DNA of 64,000 nt from KBS50 sp042666615 (lineage in GTDB: Bacteria; Actinomycetota; Actinomycetes; Mycobacteriales; Micromonosporaceae), in NCBI RefSeq assembly GCF_042666615.1, contig NZ_JBHTDD010000029.1:14759-78758 (forward strand). The letters run 5' to 3'. Position numbers and translations under genes: made by a program. Positions within the stretch are counted from its first letter, which is position 1. Each line of letters starts with the position of its first letter. Below are positions 35,772 through 43,545 of this stretch, piece by piece. The notes under the pieces are model-generated. The model did no database searches. It was not told the DNA's origin and worked only from the letters and a program-made list of their open reading frames with translations.

Positions 35772-36653
35772 ATGGGCGCGATACACATCGGCACCGCCTC
35801 CTGGACGGACCCCACCCTGCTCGAATCCGGCTGGTACCCGGCCGAGGCGGACACCGCCGAGAAGCGGCTGGCCTACTACGCCGAGCGCTTCCCGCTGGTC
35901 GAGGTGGACGCCACCTACTACGCCCCGCCGGCGGAGCGCACGGCCGAGTTGTGGGCGGCGCGAACACCGCCCGGCTTCACCTTCAACATCAAGGCGTTCA
36001 GCCTGCTGACCGGGCACCCGACCCGGGTCACCGCGCTGTACAAGGACCTACGACCGGACACCGACAAACGTACCGTCTATCCGGACGGGCTCGCGCCGCA
36101 GGCGTACGAGGAGGTGTGGACCCGGTTCCTCGCCGCGCTGGACCCGCTGGCGTCGGCCGGCAAGCTGGGTGCCGTGTTGTTCCAGTTCCCGCCGTGGTTC
36201 ACCATCCGCCGGGACAACAAGCAGTACCTGCTGGAGGTGCAGAAGCGGTGCGCGCCGCTGCGCGCCGTGGTGGAGTTCCGGCACGCCTCCTGGTTCACCG
36301 ACGACAACCAGCGGGAGACGCTGGACTTCCTCCGCAAGAACGCCATCCCGTACGTCTGCGTGGACATGCCGCAGGGGCACAAGTCCTCGGTGCCGCCGGT
36401 GCTGGAGGCGACGGCGGATCTCGCGATGATCCGGTTCCACGGCCACAGCGACAAGTGGACAAGTAAGGACATCCACGAGAAGTTCGGCTATCGGTACTCC
36501 AAGGCCGAGCTGAAGCGGTGGGCGCCGAGGCTGCGGGAACTGGCCGACCAGGCCGACCAGACCCACGTCCTGATGAACAACTGTTACCGGGACTACGCCC
36601 AGGACAACGCCGGTACGCTTATCGACCTGTTGGACGGCGACCAGGCGGCCTGA
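35772..36653 (+). CDS. DUF72 TIM-barrel protein (first copy)
   Basis: This 293-residue protein opens HIGTASWTDPTLLESGWYP and carries FPLVEVDATYYAPP, LFQFPPWF and VVEFRHASWF, the DUF72 barrel motifs. The biochemical role of DUF72 (YecE-like) is not established. A second, divergent copy is encoded at 42622-43395. The ATG at 35772 follows GGGGGTGGA. Confidence 0.88.
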   Translation: MGAIHIGTASWTDPTLLESGWYPAEADTAEKRLAYYAERFPLVEVDATYYAPPAERTAELWAARTPPGFTFNIKAFSLLTGHPTRVTALYKDLRPDTDKRTVYPDGLAPQAYEEVWTRFLAALDPLASAGKLGAVLFQFPPWFTIRRDNKQYLLEVQKRCAPLRAVVEFRHASWFTDDNQRETLDFLRKNAIPYVCVDMPQGHKSSVPPVLEATADLAMIRFHGHSDKWTSKDIHEKFGYRYSKAELKRWAPRLRELADQADQTHVLMNNCYRDYAQDNAGTLIDLLDGDQAA

Positions 36654-36701
36654 TCGGCGGTCCGGCAGGCGTACCCCGATCCCGGTGGGGTACCCGCTGG
36701 C

Positions 36702-38516
36702 GTGACGGAGGCACGGATCAGCGACCACGGCTTCCTGGCCGACGGCCGCACCGCGGCCCTGGTGGACCGGGACGGGTCGGTGAGCTGGTGGTGCCCGGCC
36801 CGATTCGACACCCCGTCGGTCTTCGCCCGGCTGCTCGACAACACCAGCGGCGGACACTGGTCGATCCGCCCCCGGGAGGCGTACCGGGTCGACCGGGCAT
36901 ACCTGCCGGACACGCTCGCCCTGCGCACCGAGTTCCACACCGCCCGCGGGTCGGTGGCGGTCACCGACGCGCTGGCCCTGGAACCGGGCGTGCGCGGCCA
37001 CGACATCGGGATGCGGTCCCCGGGCATCCTCGTGCGTCTGGTCGAAGGGCTCACCGGCGAGGTGCCGATGGTGCTCACCTACTGTCCGCGCTTCGAGTAC
37101 GGTCGGGTCCTCGCCTATCCGCTGCACCAGGACGGGGTTCTGGTGGCCACCGCCGGACCCACCACCCTCGCGCTGACCGCCAGTGTGCCGATGACGGTCA
37201 CCGACGGCACGGCCACCGCCGAGTTCACCGTCGCCGGCGGGCACCGGGAGAGCTTCGGCTGCGCGTACAGCGCGACGTACCACGACCGGGACGTCAGCCG
37301 CGTGGACCCGGCGGCGCTGCTGGCCGAGACCGTTCGCGGCTGGCGGTCGTGGACCGGCCTGCACAGCTACGACGGACCGTACGCGGCGCTGGTGCGGCGC
37401 AACTCGCTCATCCTGCAGGGGCTCACCTACCAGCCCAGCGGAGCCGTGGTCGCGGCCGCCACCACCTCGCTGCCCGAACAACTCGGCGGTGACCGCAACT
37501 ACGACTACCGCTACACCTGGCTGCGGGACTTCTCGCTGACCCTGCGGGCGCTGTGGGTGGCGGCCTGCCCGGACGAGGCCAACCGCCTGTTCACCTGGGT
37601 CGCCCGGGCGGTGGGCCGGGTGGACGGCCGGCAGATCCCGATCATGTGCGGCGTGGAGGGGACCCGGGACCTCACCGAACACCGGATCGACACGCTGCGC
37701 GGGTACGCGAACAGCTCGCCGGTGTGGGTGGGCAACGACGCCTGGCGGCAACGGCAGACCGACGTACCCGGGGAGGTGCTGGACGCGGCGTGGCTGCTGC
37801 GCGACTACCTCGACCCGAACGACGACGAGGTACGGGACCTGCTGCGGTCGCTCGCGGACCGGGCGGCCCGGGACTGGCCGGATCCAGACGCCGGCATGTG
37901 GGAGGCCCGTGACACCGAACGGCACTACCTGTCCTCCAAGGTGCTGTGCTGGGTGGCCCTGGACCGAGCGGTCGCGTTCGGCACCCGGATCGGCACGTCC
38001 GGGCAGGTGGCGCACTGGCGGACCGCCCGGGACGCGGTACGGCGCGCTGTCCTCGACCGGGGCTGGAACGACGCCGTCGGCGCGTACACCGGTGCCTTCG
38101 ACTCGCCCGAACTGGACGCCTCCGTGCTCGTCATGCCGGTGGTCGGATTCCTGCCGGCGACCGACTCCCGGATGTGGGCGACGATCGAACGCGTGGAGCG
38201 GGTCCTCGCCCACGACGGGCTGGTCCGGCGCTGGGACGGGGACCCGGCGGGCTTCTTCCTGTGCTCGTTCTGGCTGGTGCAGTGCCTGGCGCTGGCCGGC
38301 CGGCGGGACCGGGCCACCGCCCTGTTCGAGACCGTGGTGGCCCACGCCAACGACCTGGGTCTGCTCGCCGAGCAGGTCGACCTGGACACCGGGGAGCAGT
38401 TGGGCAACATCCCCCAGGCGTTCTCGCACATCGGGTTGATCACCGCGGCGTGGTCGCTGGCCGAGGCCGCACCCGCGGCGATGGGCGTCGGGGACAGATT
38501 CACCCGGGCGGGGTGA
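36702..38516 (+). CDS. Glycoside hydrolase family 15 protein (trehalase/glucoamylase type)
   Basis: This 604-residue protein has an N-terminal beta domain (~1-220) and an (alpha/alpha)6 barrel. YRYTWLRDFSLTLRAL and WVGNDAWRQRQ line the active site; likely acid and base Glu residues are in MWEARD (~407) and LLAEQVDLDTGEQLGN (~570). Mycobacterial GH15 members are trehalases, so it may hydrolyse trehalose, opposing treXYZ, or an alpha-glucan. The GTG at 36702 fits the conserved ARISDHGFLADG start. Confidence 0.88.
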   Translation: MTEARISDHGFLADGRTAALVDRDGSVSWWCPARFDTPSVFARLLDNTSGGHWSIRPREAYRVDRAYLPDTLALRTEFHTARGSVAVTDALALEPGVRGHDIGMRSPGILVRLVEGLTGEVPMVLTYCPRFEYGRVLAYPLHQDGVLVATAGPTTLALTASVPMTVTDGTATAEFTVAGGHRESFGCAYSATYHDRDVSRVDPAALLAETVRGWRSWTGLHSYDGPYAALVRRNSLILQGLTYQPSGAVVAAATTSLPEQLGGDRNYDYRYTWLRDFSLTLRALWVAACPDEANRLFTWVARAVGRVDGRQIPIMCGVEGTRDLTEHRIDTLRGYANSSPVWVGNDAWRQRQTDVPGEVLDAAWLLRDYLDPNDDEVRDLLRSLADRAARDWPDPDAGMWEARDTERHYLSSKVLCWVALDRAVAFGTRIGTSGQVAHWRTARDAVRRAVLDRGWNDAVGAYTGAFDSPELDASVLVMPVVGFLPATDSRMWATIERVERVLAHDGLVRRWDGDPAGFFLCSFWLVQCLALAGRRDRATALFETVVAHANDLGLLAEQVDLDTGEQLGNIPQAFSHIGLITAAWSLAEAAPAAMGVGDRFTRAG

Positions 38517-38602
38517 GGCCGGCTCGTCCGATCACCCGGCAGGCTGGCGCCGAGGGCCATGCCCGACGACGAGCGCACCATGAGCACCGCGGGGGGATTG
38601 CC

Positions 38603-39031
38603 GTGAGTAACAAGCCGGAGTCGACCTTCGACACATCCGTGGACAAGACCAACCTGCTCCTCAAGGACATCGAGCAGGCGTACGGCTGGCCCAAGGAGCG
38701 GCGCAACCAGTCGTACGCGGCGTTGCGTACCGTGCTGCACCTGCTGCGTGACCGGATGCCCGTGCAGGAGAGCGCGCATTTCGCCGCCCAGCTGCCCACC
38801 CTGGTGCGGGGGATCTACTACGACGGTTGGGACCCGATGTCGGTGCCGGTCAAGCTCAACCGGGACGACTTCCTGTACGAGGTGCGCCGCAACTTCCAGT
38901 ACGACGTGGAGGGTGGACCGGAGAGCCTGGTCCGTACGGTGCTGGAGGTGCTGCGTCGGCACGTACCGCAGGGCGAATGGGACGACGTCCGGTCCACCAT
39001 GCCGAAGGATCTCGCCACCGTCATCCCCTAA
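38603..39031 (+). CDS. DUF2267 protein
   Basis: This 142-residue, mainly helical cytoplasmic protein has a DUF2267 repeat (AYGWPKERRNQSYAALRTVLHLLRDRMPVQESAHFAAQLPTLVRGIYYDGW), whose function is unknown. The GTG at 38603 follows GGGGGGATTG. A 15-codon frame (38559-38606) ends in a TGA overlapping this GTG. Its TAA stop overlaps by 4 bp the TAG stop of the lipoprotein gene on the other strand, so the two transcripts converge tail to tail. Confidence 0.82.
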   Translation: MSNKPESTFDTSVDKTNLLLKDIEQAYGWPKERRNQSYAALRTVLHLLRDRMPVQESAHFAAQLPTLVRGIYYDGWDPMSVPVKLNRDDFLYEVRRNFQYDVEGGPESLVRTVLEVLRRHVPQGEWDDVRSTMPKDLATVIP

Positions 39032-40287
39032 CCGCGGCCGGCGAGGCCCCGTAGCCGGACGAGGCCGGGGGCGGCGATCCGGCCGATCTCCCGACCGTCG
39101 TCCGGATCGTGCCAACTCACCACGTCGCTCTGGCCGACGTAGAGACGTTCCCCGTCCGGACTGGACACGAGACCGGTCACGGCTTCCCGGACCGACCATG
39201 TCGCGGCGACGCCGAGATGTGCGGGATCGACCACGGACACGGTTGTCCCGGCGGCGACGAAGAGCCGGTTCTGGTCGGCGGCGGCGTGCGCGGCACCCGG
39301 AAGCGGGGACATCGTGGCCGTCCGGTCCACCGTCAGGTTCTGCGTCGAGATGTCCGCGAGCGTCCCGGACGTGACGTCGGCGACCACCAACCGCTCGCCA
39401 CCAGTAAACATAGCCATGGCATGGCCGTCCGCCGGTCCCGTCCCGAACGGGTGCGGCAGGTCGACGCAGTACGCCCAGGACTCGGCGAGGTGCAACGTGT
39501 GCACGAACGCGTGGACGTCGCTGGCGGGCCGGCCACTGACCAGGTCGCGGGTGTGCTGGTGGTCGGGCTGGTGGGTGTAGAGCGTGTACAGGACGGTGTG
39601 GGTGGGGGCGAGCACCGCCTGGCGTCCGTCGCCGCGCATCTCCTCCTCGGCGCCCGGCGGGACCGGCACCTTGGCGCGGGTGGAGAGCGGGCCGGGAGTG
39701 CCGGTGGCCAGATCGACGACCCGGACCCGGTACCGGTCCGGTGCGTCCGCCGGAAGCCACTCCAGGACGAAGAGACCCGACAGGTCGTTCGTGAAGGTCT
39801 CCGGCACGAAGTTGCCCCGCAGCTTGAGCCGGTGCCGGACACTTTCGCCATCGGTGATCAGCACTGGCGTCTCGGTCCTCGCGACGGGACGTCCCGTCGC
39901 GGCGGGGACCCCCTCGGGGGTGAGCGCCACCAGCGCACCGGTGGCCGAGATGGCCCGCGGCACCCACCGGCCAGGCAGCGTACGGCGGTCGCCGGCCCGG
40001 CCCGTGGCGGTGTCCACCCGCCAGAACGCGGTGTCCGCGCCGGCCGGCTCGCTGGCGTAGGCGACCCGCCCGTCGTCGGTGGCGACGGCCCGAGGGACCG
40101 GCCGGCGATCGCTCCCGCGCAGCATCTCCAGGCCGCCGGCAACCTCGACGAGGAGCGCGTCGGGGAGGGTCGCCGCGGTCGCGGATCTCGGGGTACGGGT
40201 GACGTCGCAGCCGACCAGGCCCGCCACGCCGGCGCTGCCGAGGACAGTCAGGACGGTGCGCCGGGAGATCGGTGTCGAAGGCATCAT
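39028..40287 (-). CDS. Tat-exported lipoprotein, beta-propeller-like
   Basis: This 419-residue protein has an N-terminal SRRTVLTVLGSAGVAGLVGC, a twin-arginine signal ending in a lipobox Cys. The mature part is rich in short beta blades (RVAYASEPAGADTAFWRVDTATGR, LFVAAGTTVSVVDPAHLGVAA, SPDGERLYVGQSDVVSWHDPDDGREIG), like a seven-bladed YVTN/WD-type propeller. The ATG at 40287 is chosen because an ECF-type promoter puts transcription start there. It is divergent from the ECF sigma gene and shares its promoter motif, so it is a likely target of that sigma. Confidence 0.82.
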   Translation of the reverse strand: MMPSTPISRRTVLTVLGSAGVAGLVGCDVTRTPRSATAATLPDALLVEVAGGLEMLRGSDRRPVPRAVATDDGRVAYASEPAGADTAFWRVDTATGRAGDRRTLPGRWVPRAISATGALVALTPEGVPAATGRPVARTETPVLITDGESVRHRLKLRGNFVPETFTNDLSGLFVLEWLPADAPDRYRVRVVDLATGTPGPLSTRAKVPVPPGAEEEMRGDGRQAVLAPTHTVLYTLYTHQPDHQHTRDLVSGRPASDVHAFVHTLHLAESWAYCVDLPHPFGTGPADGHAMAMFTGGERLVVADVTSGTLADISTQNLTVDRTATMSPLPGAAHAAADQNRLFVAAGTTVSVVDPAHLGVAATWSVREAVTGLVSSPDGERLYVGQSDVVSWHDPDDGREIGRIAAPGLVRLRGLAGRG

Positions 40288-40294
40288 GACCCTC

Positions 40295-40322
40295 ATGACA
40301 CCGCCGGGCACCCCGGGGTTCC
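40295..40322 (-). promoter_or_regulatory. ECF-type promoter of the lipoprotein gene
   Basis: GGAACC (40317-40322), a 16-bp spacer and TGTCAT (40295-40300) lie 7 nt before the ATG at 40287, giving a leaderless mRNA. The same boxes and spacing face the other way for the sigma gene. Confidence 0.75.
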
Positions 40323-40348
40323 GGCGTCGGACACCACCCGAGACTCGC

Positions 40349-40376
40349 GGAACCCGGACGGCTCGGCCGGTGTCAT
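40349..40376 (+). promoter_or_regulatory. ECF-type promoter of the sigma factor gene
   Basis: GGAACC (40349-40354), a 16-bp spacer and TGTCAT (40371-40376) match the divergent promoter exactly. Both -10 ends continue as GAGGGT. Transcription would begin near 40383, giving a ~20-nt leader with GAGGAGG. Confidence 0.75.
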
Positions 40377-40403
40377 GAGGGTGTTCCGGACGAGGAGGTT
40401 CCG

Positions 40404-40955
40404 CTGGACGACGATGCCGTCGCCCGCGCTCGGGCTGGCGACCTGGAGGCGTACGAACTCCTGGTCGCCCGGCACACCGCGGCCGCGTTCCGGACGGCGG
40501 TGCTGTTGGGCGCGGGTCCCGATGCCGAGGACGTGGTCCAGGAGGCGTTTGTGAAGGGTCACCGCAACCTGTCCCGCTACCGGGGTGAGTCGTCCTTCCG
40601 CTCCTGGCTCCTGGCGATCGTCGCGAACGAGACGCGTAACCTGCACCGGTCCCGCAGCCGGCGCGACGGCCTGGTGCTGCGGGCGGCGGCGACGAACCCG
40701 GAGCCGGGCGTCGCGGAGGACACCGCGGTCGGCGCCGTGTTGGCCGACGAACGCCGCGCCACGCTCGTGCGGGCGTTGCGCCGACTGCCCGACAAGGACC
40801 GCGAGGTTATCGTCTGCCGGTTCTTCCTCGACCTCAGCGAGGAGGAGACCATGACGACGCTGGGCTGGCCCCGGGGGACCGTGAAGTCCCGCACCTACCG
40901 GGCGCTGGCGAAGTTGCGCGGCCTGCTCGACCGCGAGGAGATCCGCCATGGATGA
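40404..40955 (+). CDS. ECF RNA polymerase sigma factor, probable CTG start
   Basis: This ~183-residue sigma factor has region 2 (AYELLVARHTAAAFRTAVLLGAGPDAEDVVQEAF, FRSWLLAIVANE) and region 4 (LPDKDREVIVCRFFLDLSEEETMTTLGWPRGTVKSRTYRALAKL). In this frame the first ATG/GTG/TTG is at 40500, inside region 2, while homology extends upstream to at least 40416. CTG at 40404 has GAGGAGG 6 nt before it and lies just after the predicted transcription start. ATG at 40375 is in another frame and overlaps the -10 box. A frameshift is the alternative. Confidence 0.85.
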   Translation: MDDDAVARARAGDLEAYELLVARHTAAAFRTAVLLGAGPDAEDVVQEAFVKGHRNLSRYRGESSFRSWLLAIVANETRNLHRSRSRRDGLVLRAAATNPEPGVAEDTAVGAVLADERRATLVRALRRLPDKDREVIVCRFFLDLSEEETMTTLGWPRGTVKSRTYRALAKLRGLLDREEIRHG

Positions 40956-41697
40956 CCTCGAACGGGAGCTGCGCGACCTCGCCGGATGGCTGGAGACCCC
41001 GGACCCACCCGACATGACGGCTCGGGTCCGTACCCGGCTCGCCGCCGCCCCCGCCGGTCGCCGTCACTGGCGGCTCTGGCGCCGCTGGCGTCGCTGGCGC
41101 CATTACCTGGCGGCGGCGATCGTCGCCCTGCTCGTCGCGGTGCTACCGCCGGGACGGGCGGCCGTCGCCGACGCCGTGACGGGCCTGCTGCGCTTCGCCG
41201 GAGTCCGCGTCACGTCGTCTCCCGCGCCGGCGCTGCCCCCCGGTACCCCGTCTCCGCTGCCGGCGCAGCGACCGGCGAGCCTGGACGAGGCGCGGCAGAA
41301 CGTGCGGTTCCCGATCCGCCTGCCGGCGGCGTTGGGTCCGCCCGAGCGGCTGCTGCTCGCCGATCCCGACGACACCGGCGGTTACCGGGTGGCGAGCCTG
41401 CTCTACCGGGCCGGGGCCGTGCGACTGGACGCCTTCGACGGGCAGCTTGACCCGGCGTTCGCCAAGCAGGTCGGCGGACCGGAGGTGGAATGGGTCGAGA
41501 TCAACGGTGCCCCTGCCGTCTGGGTCGCGGGACCACACCAACTGACCTATGTGGATCGCACGGGGATGACCCGGGCGGAAACCGCGCGGCTCGCCGGGTC
41601 GACCCTCATCTGGCAGGTGGGCGACGTGACCTACCGGCTCGAAGGTGAGCTGACGAAAGACGACGCCGTCGCGATCGCCCGTACACTTCGGCCATGA
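40948..41697 (+). CDS. Single-pass membrane protein, putative anti-sigma factor
   Basis: This 249-residue protein has a cytoplasmic N-terminus (MDDLERELRDLAGWLETP), a run WRLWRRWRRWRH, one membrane helix (YLAAAIVALLVAVLPPG, ~53-70) and an extracytoplasmic domain. It overlaps the sigma gene by 8 bp. Position and topology fit an anti-sigma factor that holds the ECF sigma until an envelope signal releases it, but no HxxxCxxC zinc motif is present. The function is inferred from context. Confidence 0.75.
   Translation: MDDLERELRDLAGWLETPDPPDMTARVRTRLAAAPAGRRHWRLWRRWRRWRHYLAAAIVALLVAVLPPGRAAVADAVTGLLRFAGVRVTSSPAPALPPGTPSPLPAQRPASLDEARQNVRFPIRLPAALGPPERLLLADPDDTGGYRVASLLYRAGAVRLDAFDGQLDPAFAKQVGGPEVEWVEINGAPAVWVAGPHQLTYVDRTGMTRAETARLAGSTLIWQVGDVTYRLEGELTKDDAVAIARTLRP
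41682..41687 (+). promoter_or_regulatory. -10 box TACACT inside the anti-sigma gene end
   Basis: TACACT is followed by 6 nt and an ATG at 41694, which opens a 12-codon leader frame ending at the start of the CPBP gene. It would give an internal leaderless transcript. Confidence 0.45.
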
Positions 41698-41732
41698 TGG
41701 ACAGGCCCGCGCGGTCGTCGGGGCGGCCGTGA
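41694..41732 (+). CDS. Possible 12-residue leaderless leader peptide
   Basis: MMDRPARSSGRP then TGA. Its ATG overlaps the stop of the anti-sigma gene (ATGA) and its TGA overlaps the GTG of the CPBP gene (GTGA), making a continuous relay of overlapping starts and stops. Such a short overlap could arise by chance. Confidence 0.3.
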   Translation: MMDRPARSSGRP

Positions 41733-42562
41733 CGCGGCAACCCCGGCCAGCCGAGGACTCTCGTCCCGGCTGGCCGTGGCGGGTCCTGCTGGTCTTCGTC
41801 GGCGCCGTCCTGGTCTGGCTGTTCGTGCTCCACGGCACGCCGCTGGGCGACGAGTACGACCGCTCGACGCACGCCGCCCGGGCCGTCCTGACGACGATGC
41901 TCGTCGTTGCGATGGTGTGGGCCGCCCGCCGGTTCCTCGACCGTCGCCCCTGGGCCGGTCTCGGGCTGCCGTCCCCGCGCGCCGGCTGGCGCCGGCTGCT
42001 GCTCGGGATGGGCTGCTGGCTCGTTCCGGCCGCCGCCGGGTTCGTGCTCTGCCTGGGCTTCGGCTGGGTCGACATCACCCTGCGTGGCTCGGCCGGGGAC
42101 GCCGTCGCGACGGCGGCGCTGCTGGTCGTACTCGTCCTGCTGTACGAGGCGTTGCCGGAGGAACTCGTCTTCCGCGGCTACCTCCAGCACACCCTCGCCA
42201 CGGCACTGCCGGCCTGGCAGGCGGTCCTCGGGCAGGCCGCGACGTTCACCCTGTTCGGGCTGCTCATCGGGGCCGCATCCACCATCGACAGAATTCTCCT
42301 CCTGTTCGTCTTCGCGCTCCTTCTCGGCGGCTTCCGGGTCGCCACCGGCGACATCTGGGCGGGCCTCGGGTTTCACCTCGCCTTCCAGGTCGTCGCCCAG
42401 TTGTTCCTCGGCGAAGGGGCGGCCTTCGACGTCGACGGAGTCGGCGTGCTGAGCGTCGTCGCCTTCGGCGCCCTGCCCTTCGCACTGGGTTGGCTGGCCA
42501 TGGAACGCCTCCACCGCAAGCGGCTGAACTGGCTGGCCCGCGAGCCCGACCCGGTGCGGTGA
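41729..42562 (+). CDS. CPBP-family intramembrane metalloprotease
   Basis: This 277-residue protein has about seven membrane helices. LPEELVFRGYLQ carries the EExxxR motif and GFHLAFQ the second-site His of CPBP (Abi, Rce1-like) glutamic/metallo proteases. Members mature prenylated peptides, process bacteriocins or cleave anti-sigma factors. Being encoded right after a sigma/anti-sigma pair, it might process the anti-sigma factor; that is inference. The GTG at 41729 lacks a strong ribosome site. Confidence 0.85.
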   Translation: MTRQPRPAEDSRPGWPWRVLLVFVGAVLVWLFVLHGTPLGDEYDRSTHAARAVLTTMLVVAMVWAARRFLDRRPWAGLGLPSPRAGWRRLLLGMGCWLVPAAAGFVLCLGFGWVDITLRGSAGDAVATAALLVVLVLLYEALPEELVFRGYLQHTLATALPAWQAVLGQAATFTLFGLLIGAASTIDRILLLFVFALLLGGFRVATGDIWAGLGFHLAFQVVAQLFLGEGAAFDVDGVGVLSVVAFGALPFALGWLAMERLHRKRLNWLAREPDPVR

Positions 42563-42621
42563 GACGGTGAGCTGGATCGGCGTGCCGAGGATCCGCTGCC
42601 GGGCCCGGACCGTGAGGTGTC

Positions 42622-43395
42622 TCAGGAGGAACCGGCGGGTGGCGCCAGTGGGGTGCGGCCGACCGGCAGTCCCTGCCGCCGGGCGAGCGCCGCGAAGGCC
42701 ACCGCGTCGATGATCGCCGCGCCACCCGGATCGTTGTTGAAGTACACGTGGACGGGCTCGTCGGCGCCGAACCGCTCGGCGATGCGGCGTACCCAGGTGG
42801 TGAGGGCCGTCCGCCCGTAACGTGGCCAGGGCCGGGCCCGACCCTCGTGCATCCGCAGGTATCCCCAGTCGGTGGTGCGCCACAGCGGGGTGACCGGCCG
42901 GCTGTTCCGATCCGCCCAGGACAGCGCGGCACCGTGGACGGCCAGTGTCTCCCGGACCCGGTCGGTCCACCAACTCGGGTGCCGCGGTTCCACCGCGACC
43001 CGGACGGTGGTCGGGAACAGGCCCAGCACCCGGTCCAGGGCCGCGACGTCCGCCGGCAGGTTGGGCGGCAGCTGCAGCAGCACCGGCCCCAGTCGGTCGC
43101 CGAGCGCCGTGGCCCGGCCGAGGAACCGGTCGACCGGCTCCTCGGGGTCACGCAGCCGCTTGATGTGGGTCAGGAAGCGGCTCATCTTGACGGCCACGCA
43201 GAAGTCGTCCGGCGTACGGGACCGCCATTGCGCGAAGGTGTCCCGTTCCGGCAACCGGTAGAAGGCGTTGTTGATCTCGACGGTGTCGAACTTGGCCGCG
43301 AAGTGCTCCAGCCACCGGCGCTGCGCCAGCCCGGCCGGATAGAACCGGCCGCGCCAGTCGCGGTACTGCCATCCGGAGGTGCCAACACGGATCAT
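42622..43395 (-). CDS. DUF72 TIM-barrel protein (second copy)
   Basis: This ~257-residue protein reads MIRVGTSGWQYRDWRGRFYP, VEINNAFYRLP, VLLQLPPNLP and VAVEPRHPSWW, the classic DUF72/YecE sequence, closer to the family core than the copy at 35772. A GTG 3 nt upstream could also start it. It is convergent with the CPBP gene. A G-rich tract and a 32-bp palindrome lie upstream of its 5' end. Its biochemical role is not established. Confidence 0.88.
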   Translation of the reverse strand: MIRVGTSGWQYRDWRGRFYPAGLAQRRWLEHFAAKFDTVEINNAFYRLPERDTFAQWRSRTPDDFCVAVKMSRFLTHIKRLRDPEEPVDRFLGRATALGDRLGPVLLQLPPNLPADVAALDRVLGLFPTTVRVAVEPRHPSWWTDRVRETLAVHGAALSWADRNSRPVTPLWRTTDWGYLRMHEGRARPWPRYGRTALTTWVRRIAERFGADEPVHVYFNNDPGGAAIIDAVAFAALARRQGLPVGRTPLAPPAGSS

Positions 43396-43441
43396 CACGT
43401 TCCAGTATCGACGCGACCGGTGCCTCCCGCCATGACCCCGC

Positions 43442-43523
43442 CCCTGACCCCGTCGATCTAGGGCAGATGGTCGTGATTGGAGATCGACTAGCGACCATCT
43501 GCCCTAGATCGACGGGGTCAGGG
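43442..43523. repeat. 32-bp perfect palindrome, copy 2 of the dispersed element
   Basis: Arms 43442-43473 and 43492-43523 are exact reverse complements with an 18-nt loop starting TGATTGGAGATC. Arms share CGATCTAGGGCAGATGGTC and the loop shares GTGATTGGAGATC with 31480-31547. It lies between the MFS gene end and the start of DUF72. A G-rich tract (repeats of GGGGTC/GGGCGGC) follows to 43570. Confidence 0.88.
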
Positions 43524-43545
43524 CGGCGGGGTCGGGGCGGCGGGG

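Noticed and set aside
36048..38429. 793-residue minus-strand frame opposite the DUF72 and GH15 genes
   Set aside because: Low-complexity Val/His/Arg composition and no motif; a shadow of the GH15 gene.
40375..40554. ATG at 40375 as the sigma factor start
   Set aside because: It is in a different frame from sigma region 2 and overlaps the predicted -10 element; the frame encodes no sigma sequence.
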